From Glandiceps talaboti (lineage: Eukaryota; Hemichordata; Enteropneusta; Spengelidae), in NCBI RefSeq assembly GCF_964340395.1, contig NC_135550.1:23965176-24029175 (forward strand): 64,000 bases of DNA, given 5' to 3'. Of the stretch, positions 48,557 to 58,971 are shown one piece after another. Position 1 is the first letter of the stretch, and each line of letters starts with the position of its first letter. The position numbers and the translations under genes were made by a program. Below the pieces are notes generated by a model. That model had not been told where the DNA came from. It did not search any database and saw only the letters and a program-made list of their open reading frames with translations.

Positions 48557-48665
48557 TAATAATAATAATAAATATAAGTTTATTTCACCAAGAATAAATG
48601 TACATGTACATGATTGGTGAGGACCAGAGAGGTAGTTCTAGTGGAACTAATCGAGTCTCTGGCCC
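48557..48665 (-). mobile_element. 3' end of a truncated non-LTR retrotransposon or related SINE
   Basis: Read on the minus strand this ends with GGTGAAATAAACTTATATTT followed by ATTATTATTATTACT, the style of CR1/L2-like 3' tails. Before the tail is a stem-loop: CCAGAGA at 48624-48630 pairs with TCTCTGG at 48656-48662, and TAGTTC at 48633-48638 pairs with GAACTA at 48644-48649. The plus-strand open frame across it (48598-48951) is probably incidental. The family is not determined. Confidence 0.45.
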
Positions 48666-51600
48666 TGAATACATACACTTGTTAAATGAAAGCAGTAAAT
48701 TTTGCCATCTTATATACATTAGATATACATTAAATATATTTACAGTGTCAACAAAGACTGAAACTTACATTAGAAAGAAAAAAATAGTTGAGTGGAGGAG
48801 TGAACAAAGAACAACAATATTTAGACCAAAATTTGATGACCAAGCATACACTGCCGAATCCTTGTTAAAGTCAGCTAGTAGCATTTATGATCTTTGGAAA
48901 CACTATGTGTGTATCTACAGGGGCTTGGACTTCATTCATCTGGTACAGTAGTCATTAATTTAATTTGCAAGTTCATGAAAATATGTTCTCTTGGGTAAAC
49001 AAATACATAAAGTATGTACTACTAGTAGTGTAATCCAGATGTGACTAAGTCTTCAGTAAACAATATAAAGACAATGTTTGTGTACAAGTTGGCAGTAGCA
49101 GTTGACCAGACACAGTGTAGACTTTTGTAAACATTGCACCAAATAGTACCAGTTTGTCATAAAAAAAAACCAATCACATCGCAAAGATACTCATAGAGGG
49201 GAAAATTTACCAGAGGGATACAAAGTCTTCTTACAAAGAAGGCATTCTCCATCATCAAAACAGATGACAACTGTCCGTTTAATATCAATATATGCCATGT
49301 TGTTCCAGCATCCTTATTGTGCTAACAAATTTAATTGTCCCACTGTTTATAGGGCTTTCCTTGAGAATTGGACATGAAAGAATTTGACTAATCTAATTAT
49401 ACCATAACAGTGTTAGAGATGCTTGATGGTCACTGTGAAACAGTTTTCATGAAGTTATGTATGCTTTCCACCTGTGAAAATTACTAATTGACTTGGCCAC
49501 TGTGGCTTGCATGATATAAGATAGACCATTTTATTGTTGAAGTATCTATCAAACAATATAGGTAAACCACAGCATTGCCATCTCCTTAAAAAGTATAATT
49601 ACGTGGTAGGTTGATACATGTAATTTGCATTTCGCTTGTAAATCGTGATGGTGTTTCAGTATTTCAAAATAGGAGAGTGAGGGTTAGGGAGGTGGGGGTG
49701 GGGGTGAGTTATGCTAAGCAAAGGAATAAAGTATGTTCCATGGGCAAGTGTTATGGTAATCAACTGCAATACATAGGAATCTTTGCCATCATATATATAT
49801 TCAACTGTGCTTTAAGTGTTGTGACATCTTGTCCCATGAGATAATATACTGCATGGCAAGCAGTTATCGTAAGAAAGAATGTGAGAATAAATGTTTGATA
49901 TTCAGCATTATATTTGTGAGTACCATATGCATCTATTGTTATAATGCAATAGTATAGAGGGAGACTGCTGCAAAGCCTTCTTCGGAAACCGTGGCAAATC
50001 CTATATAACAAAAGGGGAGCAAAGTGTGTAAAAACTTTCTTGTATACCTATCTATAGTATTGTACTTATCAAAAGGGATGGGGTGGGGGGGGGGGGGACA
50101 GAAATCAGTTACCTATATCAAATGATAGCTATTATCTTGTCATCACATTTAACAACAACATTACATGCATGTATATCTATTCCTGCATGTTTCAACTTCT
50201 GGCTATTCAATAAATTAAAACTAAGGTATATGAGTAATTTGTTGAATTAATGTAAACATTACCAGTTATATTTTATCTCTATCATTTGCCTACCTGTTAC
50301 AGCATTTTATTCTGCACTGGGGTCAAATGATAATGCACTTGGGGGGAAAAGGTTGGAAAATCACCTTGACAGTGTAGATTTTGTTTTCCATGACAAGGTG
50401 ACAATGTTTAGCATCTTTACAACTATGTCATGTGATGTCTTTTTATGTGAAAGTCGACCTTTTCCTTTGAAATAGTTACCAGTAGCAGTCAAACTAGTAC
50501 AATGTGTACAAAAGCAGTCACCAGATTTTGCTTGAATCAGTTGAGGCCTTTATGACTTTTTCTTTATTATAGTACAGGTATGTAGAATAGAAATCTGTGT
50601 TAAAGTTGTGTTTATTGTATACTATACTATATTTTATTGTAGCTTATTTTAATATAGGTAAGTAGAGGCTTTGGTTTGGATGGCTGTATGCTGACATAGT
50701 TGATCATCATTGCTTCCATAGTCAACAGGCAGATGCAGTTGTGTAAACATATTTTATTGTTGATTTCGTCTTATAGTTGTCCTTATGTTTATTATCTTCT
50801 TGGTTGATTTCGTGTATTTAATAACGACAAGACATAACGTCTGTGAAAATCGGATATGATATACATGGAAAGCATATGTATGGAATATATGCATGTATGC
50901 TACTATTAGTGAAAGAAAAAAGTCTAAATACTTGTGTGTTTCTGAGTCTTTCCAGTAGCATAAGTTATTGATACTGAGAAAGTACAGTGTAGGTGCAAAT
51001 CAAAGTCTAAAAGGAAAGAAGGAGATATTATTTTAAGCTAAGCATTACCTTGAGAGTGGAAAGTATTTTCTTGGTGCAACAAATCTTGTCATTCATATCA
51101 TATGGCAGCCAACACACTCAATTTTGTGTAACAAGTCTTTATTTTTGTGTGTGCTATTTTAGTCAATTAAAAATGTGTATTTCACATTTCTTTTGAAATT
51201 TTGGTCACACTATTCTGTGGCCAGAAAAAATTACTTATGATGAAAAAATTGCAGAAAATATGTTTGGTGAGAGGCAAAACATAGAGTTTAATATTACCAA
51301 AGACAACAACACTTGCCATTCAGCCACAATATGTCAAAATGAAATGTTTTTCTTTAAAGTGTGCTACATTGATATAATGATTAAACAGTTTCCTCATGTT
51401 TGCACAAGTGCAAATAGTTCAAAGTGGCAATAGACAGAAGTGCATACCCTTTAGTTTCTTTTGTTGTGATAGCCATTTAATAGAGTGAGTGGTGCAGTCA
51501 GTTATATTTACATACACATATATATAGAATTTCATTCTGAAATAAACAATGGTGATATTAGTGATTTCTAAAAGCAGTTTAAAAACCAACTGCCGAGTAC

Positions 51601-52182
51601 GAAGTTTAGCACAAAGTTTATTATTTGTAACAGTGTCATTGTTTTCCTACAGTGTGATGGAAACGTCTTGCCAATAACATTTATTTGAGGCTTTAGAGTT
51701 TATATACCTGTTTGTCAGTTAAGCCAACAGCTGACTGAATTGAATATTGGTTATATTTGATGCAGTATACTGCAATGCTTCCATATTGACAGATTGTGCT
51801 GCTGCTGTGTGTGTGTGAACCCTAGGAGAGGTGCAAATTACCAAAGGCCAAGCTTTCGTGGTTATTTTTCTGACATTCGCTTGTGACTTTGTTGAAGTTT
51901 CCACATGTTTATTAAACTAATTATATTAAGAATTATAAGACATATTATATGATATTGTATTTTTCCCCTTAAATTTAAATAACAATTTAGTCATAAAGAT
52001 ACTATTATTGTTTCAAACATTGTGCCTGTGTTTTGTCTTTATATTGTGTGACCATCAGTGTAAACAGCTGTACATATTTCCAGACAATAGCAGGTGAATT
52101 TGTCATGTTCATATATGTTTCTTGGTACATATCATTGTCCAAATCGGATTATCTGTAAGGTATTCCACGATATGACACTTTT
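48666..52182 (+). other. CpG-poor, T-rich region without a recognised gene
   Basis: No exon, repeat family or RNA gene recognised apart from a G-run at 50076-50097. AATAAA occurs at 49725-49730, 50209-50214 and 51541-51546. Base composition (few CpG, many TG/CA) matches the ZFYVE21 introns rather than the flanking intergenic DNA. It may be a very long 3' UTR or a downstream part of the transcription unit. Confidence 0.35.
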
Positions 52183-52743
52183 TAGTCCCAACCGGACAAA
52201 GTCCGGACGGGACTTATGGATTGGGTTCTGTCTGTCGGTCCTTTTCTTGGAGATGCCTGGACCGATTATTTTCAAACTAAGGCATACATATGCACGTCAA
52301 TTTGTTTCATGATACGATCCAATATGGCCGCCTAGCAGCCATTTTGTTTGCGAATTTTCCCTGTCCAAAGCCATAACTCAGACATGCTTGAACAGATCTC
52401 ATTCAAAGTTGGTATTAGGACAATGTTCTATGACATACATGTGCATATTCATTGTTGTCATGATACAATCCAATATGGCTTCCTGGCAGCCATTTTGTTT
52501 GCGAATTTTCCATGTACAAAGCCATAACTCAGACATGCTTGTGCCATGTCCAACGAGCAGACACAACATATCTAAGTCTGTTTGATTTAGGTTCACAAGT
52601 GTTGTTGCGTGATCAGAGTAGTGATATCAAAAACAACCATACGAGGCCAAACAACATTAACCAGGATTGAAAATGACAACATAAACTGCCAGTTCCTTAA
52701 AACCCAATCATAGCGGGGACTATGTCATTTTCGATGACTTGTT
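52183..52743 (+). repeat. Dispersed repeat with palindromic head and internal ~151-bp duplication
   Basis: Opens with nested palindromes at 52184-52213 (AGTCCC and CCGGAC paired with GTCCGG and GGGACT). It continues through a segment in which 52308-52450 is repeated from 52459 (CATGATAC-ATCCAATATGGC, then CAGCCATTTTGTTTGCGAAT). It closes near 52730-52743 with GGGGACTATGTC and TTTTCGATGACTTGTTC. TAGTCCC at the start and GGGACTA near the end are inverted. The general style is familiar from invertebrate genomes; I cannot name the family. Confidence 0.55.
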
Positions 52744-54480
52744 CAGTAACTTTTTAAATCTGTTAAAAACTATTTCGTGGATAAAGAGGTTAAATTGCAC
52801 ACATGAAATTTTCAGCTAATTAGTTTTTTGAATAATGTATATATTTTGATCTCTATATCCGTATCTAAAATTAATCTTGCATTCACTTCATCCTCATAAT
52901 AGGTAACTGGCAATATTTGGCTCAGTAATAAACATGACGAGTCTCTGAGTGCACTGTTTCAGGAAATAACTATAATTCATGGAGAGCAATTTCCTTGGCA
53001 AAAACAGTATGCACGTTATTTCATCACTCAACATATCAGGGAACTTGAATACAATATAGCTCACTGTATATCAATCTATGTGTGTCTAAGGATGACCATT
53101 TGTCGTCTGTTTGTACATTAACCAAGAAGTAGGCTCATTGAAACCTTGATGTTCAATAATAAGCCGTTCTCTATAAACATATTTATACGTTGCATTTAGA
53201 GTGAGTGAAATTGTTCTAAATTCGACTTTAAACTACATTCTTGGGGGGGGGGGGGGGGGGGTATAGGGGAATATTTTCCAATACCCTCTCATCAGCCCTC
53301 CTCACTCTTTTGTAAATGCAACCTTTCAGATTATAAATACACATATTTCATACTGAAACAACATACTTTACTACATTACGACATCTAGGAATACAAATAA
53401 ATATTTGACTATCACTCGATACTGTTATGTTATGATATTTTGAAATAACAACTGCAGTACACCAATAACAACAGTCGCCAAGATCTCATGTAGGAAAGAA
53501 TGATTTTAATGGTAATTTTACAATCTATGCTCATAGTCCACCTGGATTGACATGTAGTAACGATGATAAATGTTGAGATGAAAATGACTCTTATAACATA
53601 GAGTCATGTTAACAGTCGTTGATTCACTTACTGTGAACTATTTGCTATGAAATATATGTATACCAATGCCCACAAACATTGCTCTACTGGGAGTTTGTAC
53701 TCAGTCCTGGGTAAAGGAAAACAGAATATTAAGCCAATCTATGAAAATCTTATAAAAATTTCTTCTTCATATCATATATCTTTTCCAAATCTCCCAAATT
53801 TCTAATCACTTTTCTGGAAACTTTAAGAGGACACTCACAAGTTCCTGCAAAATTCGGGTTTGAGACTAATTCTTCAATGGAGACTTGTGAAGGAGAGAAA
53901 TTGGTGAAACACATTCTGAAACTTAATATAAACTAAATATATGTACGTTTATGTCCATATATTGAATAAAATTCACTTGTTTTGCTCTTGACTGTAGAAA
54001 TAGCTAAATGTTTTATAATATCCTGAAGTAATCATGTCATATAATTGACATAATTCAATTTCCGTAAAGAACTGCAAATTATAGGAAAAATTGATGGGTA
54101 CATACGGTCTATATTGTAATTATCTTGTTTTACACTCATTAATAGGTCAACAGATAATCAGTATAATAAGAGAATGTGCCTAATTATGAAATCCGAAACA
54201 CTATTACTGGAAAAGACAATTATTTGCAACCAACTATAGATTACCAGAAATTGCCAACATGGACAAGAATTTTCATTTTCACATTTCCACACAATTGCTC
54301 GATTTTTTCATAGTTTGGTTCAAAGGAGAACGGTGCAATTAACATTTAGTAGTCTTTTCTGGAACACATCATCGTATATTAGTTGATGATCTCGAAATTC
54401 ATTGACTTCATTTGCTTTTCATGTATTTATGTATACAACAAAATTATATTAGTTTCTTTTATAAAATGCTTTTAGTTCTA
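52744..54480. other. Intergenic, no gene recognised
   Basis: Ordinary AT-rich sequence with a 19-G run at 53243-53261. No exon, RNA gene or mobile element recognised. CpG frequency is back at the level of the left intergenic region. Confidence 0.5.
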
Positions 54481-55400
54481 CTGATCTTCGCCCCAAAACT
54501 TTTATTTCTTGTATACACAAACATTATTATTGGTGTCCATATCACTTTTACTGAATGGCAGCCATGTTTGTTGTTAAAACCATTATTTACTGCATAACTC
54601 TTAAAAATGAATGTAATACACAGAGACTCCATTTAAGTGTCTACCTCATATTATCGGATAGAAACCTTCTTTTTAGACCTTGACCTTCAAGGCCACTTGT
54701 CAAAATTTAGCCAATTCCTGACTATCACAGTCACATTGTAGTATTTACATATTGCCAATTTCTTTTATTTACTTTGTTTAAGTAATATTGAAGAAAGGAA
54801 GTATACACAAACATTATTTTTGGTGCTCATGTAATATTTACTGAATGGCAGCCATATTTGTATCAAACAATCACCATATTACTGCATAACTGAACAATTT
54901 CAATGCATAGACTCTATTCAGATGTCTAACCCCATATAATCACAACCAAGCTTTCGTGTATTAGTGACCTTTAACCTTGACTTTGATGTACCGGATACAC
55001 CATCCAAATTTAGCTGTTGCTTACATATTTCAGACAATTTGTAGCAATTATGTGTCGCTAATGTCTTTTAGATCATGTCTGTAGATAATGCAGAACCAGA
55101 TAAACATACACATGTATTATTCTTGGCACTCATATAACTTTTGACACAATGTCAGCCATATTTGTAGTGAACAATCTGATTTACCACATAACTCAAAAAG
55201 CGTTAATACATAGAGACTACATTCAAGTGTCTACCCCCATATTGCCAGGTTTGAACTTTCGTTTTAAACATTGACCTTTGGCCTTGACTCTAATCTTCAA
55301 GTTCAATTATCGAAATTCAGCAATTTTCTGCATTGTCAGACACTTTGCAATATTTATTTGTTGTCACCACTTTCTATTAAATCATGTCTCCATTCAGTCA
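54480..55400. repeat. Diverged tandem repeat, about 3 units of ~295 bp
   Basis: A segment with TATACACAAACATTATT, then ACTGAATGGCAGCCAT.TTTG, CTGCATAACT, AGACT.CATT-AAGTGTCTACC and GACCTT.AC.TT recurs with starts near 54511, 54801 and 55104 (spacing about 290 and 303 bp). The copies are well diverged, especially the third, so the array is old. No coding frame runs through it. Confidence 0.65.
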
Positions 55401-55729
55401 CATAGATGTAAGCTATTTGGTAAACTATTTGTGTGTCTTCCATGATGACACTTTAATAAAATTAACAATAACTGCCAATAATTTGATATTTAGAACATTT
55501 TATCCAGAGATACAATCAACAGAATTGTATTGATGATAGAATACGCTTTCATACATGTATCATGTTGACTTTTAAGGAAAGACAGAAATTCTGTGCTTGT
55601 CCCATTTCATTCTTTCGAACCTTCAAGGGAATTCGAATAAATGCACTTTTTTTATATAAAATGTATCTAAAAGTCTGCCGGTACTTCAGGAAGATTCTCT
55701 GATGAAAAAAAATATGGAGAAAAGGATTA

Positions 55730-55735
55730 TTTATT
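55730..55735 (-). terminator. Candidate poly(A) signal of the secreted cysteine-rich gene
   Basis: AATAAA on the minus strand, about 296 nt after the stop codon that ends at 56031. It is the first canonical hexamer I see downstream, so the 3' UTR would be about 0.3 kb. Confidence 0.45.
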
Positions 55736-56030
55736 ATATATTAGACATATATAAGACATTATTCAACAAATCAGATGTGAATTCCCTTTCACTTACAACG
55801 TATAGTCGAACAGTTGTAATGTAATAGTTAACATAATTAACATATACAAATTAATCCTGTTGTGGTGGACATATATACGGAGTAGGATGCAAATCGAAGA
55901 GACATGATGCAAATTGCTGTTCTCTGTACAGTCTGAACAAATCATGCTCACAGAATCATCACAAATACATGCCCACTTAAAATCACAACATTTTATAATC
56001 TATCATTGCAAAACAATACATAAAGAAGTG

Positions 56031-56245
56031 TTACATACTCATGTACTCTATCTCCAGAGCGAGCTCATCCAAATTACAGTAGCAGGTTCCATCACTACGA
56101 CATATGTCTTCCAACCAAACACAGCCATCCGGATGTTCAGCACATTTGATTGAGTAACCATCACACCCTATAAAGAAAATACCCATTTCCGTGAGCCCTG
56201 TTATTCAAACATTTATTGTATACATGTTCACAGACATACGGAATC

Positions 56246-56280
<35 letters not shown>

Positions 56281-56607
56281 CACAGACTGACACACACACA
56301 TCACTAAAACATAACCTTTTCTTACAGAAGGTACTAAGGGTATTAATTTAAGGATTGCGATTATACAATTCATGCCTTACATTCACAAATAAACCCAATC
56401 GTGTTTTCAGTATAAAGTTATCGTTCCAATCATACCCATCACATGCAAGTAGATACGATAAATAAGATTGGTGAGGTATTATTAGACTTACACTCAAGAT
56501 TCATCGCGGCACCTGTGTTCATAAGTACTGACATCAGCTGTTCTATTGGTAGTCCAATACTTGGGATGCCTGAGTATAAAGTCATACTTTGTTATTATTA
56601 TTATTAT

Positions 56608-56648
<41 letters not shown>

Positions 56649-58422
56649 TTATAGACTTTAATTCGGACAACAACGTCCATATAAATATATGTTACAGAAA
56701 AGCTACATGACTGATGTTCTTAAACATAACCTTTTCTTACAGAAGGTACTAAGGCTGTTATATATAGATAATGGTGTGGATTATGCTTGCCGATCTATCA
56801 GGCAGATAAACTTGATATGGAAATGTGTAAAAGGCAGGCTTTTAAAATGAATTGCATTGCCATCGAGGAATATATCAAAATCGCAGTTCCGGTGCTCTTA
56901 TTGAGATAAATCTTTGATATTGCATTATGTAATGCATAAGAAGACATCTTACCTCCTTCATCGAGAACATACTCGATAAATTCCTTCATGTAACAGAAAT
57001 TGAAATAATCTTCACCTTCCCCGCAACGACTTGTACAAACTTTGTCCAAACAGTCAGCCAACGGATCACATTCTGGGAGTATATCGTGGCAAGTACCATA
57101 AGGCTGGCCATCTGGTGTTCCAGCAAACAGTGCGGCACAGGTGACACCAAATCCTCCTCCATCTACTGAACAAACTAGTATAAAGGAATAGTACGAAATA
57201 TCCCATCATTAACCGTAGTAGTTATTAATTACATAATGTAGAAATTTGAAAAAAAAGTATATAAAAGAAACAATGTAATATTAGTAATAAAATTAATAAT
57301 AGTAAGTATTACGTATACCCTCCCTGAAAACGAATTTGTAAAATCTGACCCCATCCCACTTGTAAATTTGAAGTCCATTTATTACAGTACGTGTGCAATG
57401 TACTATACATGTATGTACACGTTAGGGAAGTACCCATGTCGTCTGATGTACTGTGATGTGTCGGACCTCAGCAGGAGAGACTGAAATAACAACTTTCGAC
57501 GCGTATAAAGTTGGCGTCAGATTCAGATTCAGATTCAGGTAGCGTTATGAACGTTATATTGAGTGTCAGATGGCCACTGATCCGAAGACACCGGGCGGAC
57601 TCAAACCTGAAATAATACCGTTGAGACTACAGGGAAGGATTCTGCTTCACTGCCGTCGGGTATATTCGGATCTGAGGCTAAAGTAATGTGTTCAGTTCCT
57701 GAACACATGTTAAAACACTTAATTGTAACAGATTTTGAACGCAGTAGTGTTCAATATAAATACTAGAACGCATGTGTTCAGATTTAGAACACAGTGTTTT
57801 TATTTTGAACGCATAACATATGTTCAAAATCGTATAAACCAAAACACTATTGACGCATCAGAACACTGTAACAGTTTTTGAACACAAAGTAAGTGTTCAG
57901 AACAAGCAAATAGAACACATGCATTCTAGATCTGAACACTAGTGTTTTATGTTTGGACACACACGAAGCTAAACTGAACACATGGGACGCGTCCGAAGCG
58001 TCAAAATCTTTAGAGTGTATCTGACGCTCAATATGACGCTACCTGAATCTGAATCTAACGCCAACTTTATACTCGTCAACTTTCGTTCAGTCCCCTTCCC
58101 TGTGTGATTGTTTGTAGTCTAATTGTTATAGAGCAGTTTCAAAAGGTCCTGAGGAACTTTTTAGCGACTTTGAATTTGCAGAAGTGTTCTAACGTTATGA
58201 ACACCTATAATATGACATAGATAATCACTTCAAGAACCATGTTTATAACTTACTTGGCAAATCCAGTACTTCATAAAGTTCATAATCTCCAACACCAATG
58301 TATGGAACCTAATTTTTTGCAAAATAATGAAATAAGTAAAAATGTTGAATTTTCCTTGACGTTATTTCAAACATTGGAGAAGATTATTCGTAAAATTCTG
58401 TCAGTTTGTTTGTTTGTTTGTT

Positions 58423-58475
<53 letters not shown>

Positions 58476-58834
58476 TTAGCTCTCTAGCTAACTTTAAAAA
58501 AATCACTGTAATAATGTAGCATGCACATAACAATATAGTACATAAGATGATCAGGATTTCGAACTAAAACAGTAGATTTTAGACATTTTTGTTGACTATG
58601 CCACTTTTATCTGTGAATTGGAATATATTATACTGTTGAATGGAAATCATTATTATTGTTCATGTGACTGCATCAAAATCATTTCGAAATACAAAATAAG
58701 ATTTAGCTGTTTTTTTCATAAGCAATGGTAAAAGAGGGATCAAATACACTCACGTCTCTGCCGTAAGAAGTATTAGTACATAACAAGAATAGCACGGTAA
58801 CCATAAATGTTGTTCTGTACATCATTATCTTCAT
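56031..58834 (-). CDS. Secreted cysteine-rich protein, unknown family (five exons, complete)
   Basis: Exons in transcription order: 58834-58754, 58308-58254, 57174-56953, 56569-56492 and 56167-56031. All have GT-AG borders and matching phases, giving a 190-aa precursor. Residues 1-26 form a signal peptide (basic start, hydrophobic FMVTVLFLL, then TSYG). Then come an acidic linker (28-46), an 8-cysteine segment (C47, 58, 74, 81, 87, 92, 96, 106), a helix-like stretch (121-145) and a 6-cysteine segment (C147, 154, 161, 168, 174, 176) ending in YMSM. There is no transmembrane segment after the signal, so it is probably secreted with seven disulfides. Exon 3 has a second possible acceptor 9 nt further in (exon start 57165); using it would remove Cys47 and leave an odd number, so I chose 57174. 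I recognise no known domain. The terminal exon is closely related to the one at 63756-63901. Confidence 0.85.
56168..56491 (-). other. Intron 4 of the secreted cysteine-rich gene
   Basis: 324 bp, GTAAGT to TATAG. It contains a (CAGA)n microsatellite at 56246-56301 followed by a 33-bp segment at 56307-56339 that is repeated exactly at 56722-56754 in intron 3. Confidence 0.7.
56307..56339. repeat. 33-bp direct repeat, copy 1 (intron 4)
   Basis: Identical over 33 bp to 56722-56754. It contains AACCTTTTCTTACAGAAGGT, whose ACCTT...AAGGT ends can form a hairpin. A related tip occurs at 62370-62387. It lies directly after the (CAGA)n array. Confidence 0.8.
56592..56690 (-). mobile_element. Probable 3' tail of a non-LTR element in intron 3
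   Basis: On the minus strand GGACGTTGTTGTCC (a GGAC/GTCC hairpin) is followed by GAATTAAAGTCTATAATAC and then (TAC)n(TAA)n, which is the plus-strand (TTA)n(GTA)n run at 56592-56650. A short hairpin, an AAAGTCTAT-type end and a triplet tail are typical of CR1/L2-like 3' ends. The body is absent. Confidence 0.4.
56722..56754. repeat. 33-bp direct repeat, copy 2 (intron 3)
   Basis: Exact match to 56307-56339, so exon 4 is bracketed by two identical 33-bp segments in the same orientation. They probably derive from two copies of one short hairpin-ended element. Confidence 0.8.
57499..58076. mobile_element. 578-bp non-autonomous inverted-repeat DNA transposon in intron 2
   Basis: The two ends are inverted copies of about 60-70 bp, sharing GTATAAAGTTGGCGT, AGATTCAGATTCAG, GTAGCGT and ATATTGAG-GTCAGAT. 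CAACTTTCG flanks both sides (57490-57498 and 58077-58085), a perfect 9-bp target duplication, which suggests a Mutator-like (MULE) origin. There is no transposase frame inside. The interior (57688-57990) is an unusual field of GAACAC/GTGTTC hexamers. It lies in intron 2 (57175-58253) of the secreted gene and does not touch an exon. Confidence 0.8.
57688..57990. repeat. GAACAC/GTGTTC hexamer field inside the transposon
   Basis: By eye there are seven GAACAC, four GTGTTC and three GAACGC in about 300 bp. Several form palindromes: 57688-57706 has 8-bp arms around TTC, TGTTCAGAACA lies near 57895-57905, and AACACTAGTGTT near 57935-57946. The half-sites resemble steroid-receptor elements (AGAACA/TGTTCT), but function is unknown. 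Confidence 0.7.
58404..58474 (+). repeat. (GTTT)n(GT)n microsatellite in intron 1 of the secreted gene
   Basis: Five GTTT units then about 25 GT units, between exons 1 and 2. Confidence 0.95.
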
Positions 58835-58932
58835 CTTGAGTTTGTCCAACGAGGTAAGGGAGCAGTTAAGAGTAAAAGGCTACTAAAACTTCAATATCTG
58901 CGCACGGAATTCCCCAACTGTAATAAATAGAG

Positions 58933-58942
58933 CTTTTATATA
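58933..58942 (-). promoter_or_regulatory. TATA box of the secreted cysteine-rich gene
   Basis: The minus strand reads TATATAAAAG here, a near-ideal TATA box, about 100 nt upstream of the ATG at 58834. Transcription would begin around 58910-58920, giving a 5' UTR of roughly 75-85 nt. No upstream ATG that would compete was noted between the expected start and 58834. Confidence 0.7.
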
Positions 58943-58950
58943 GCACTCTT

Positions 58951-58971
58951 GCCAATTTGACCTCTGACTCA
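58951..58971 (-). promoter_or_regulatory. Cluster of upstream motifs: CCAAT, AGGTCA half-site and AP-1
   Basis: Immediately upstream of the TATA box lie GCCAAT (58951-58956, plus strand; ATTGGC on the gene strand), AGGTCA (58958-58963, gene strand), a nuclear-receptor half-site, and TGAGTCA (58965-58971), a perfect AP-1 site. Their tight packing within 40 bp of the TATA box suggests an inducible promoter. Motif matches are direct; regulation is inferred. Confidence 0.45.

Noticed and set aside
48598-48951. 117-codon plus-strand frame
   Set aside because: Its first part overlaps the antisense tail of a retroelement and its hairpin; no family similarity recognised.
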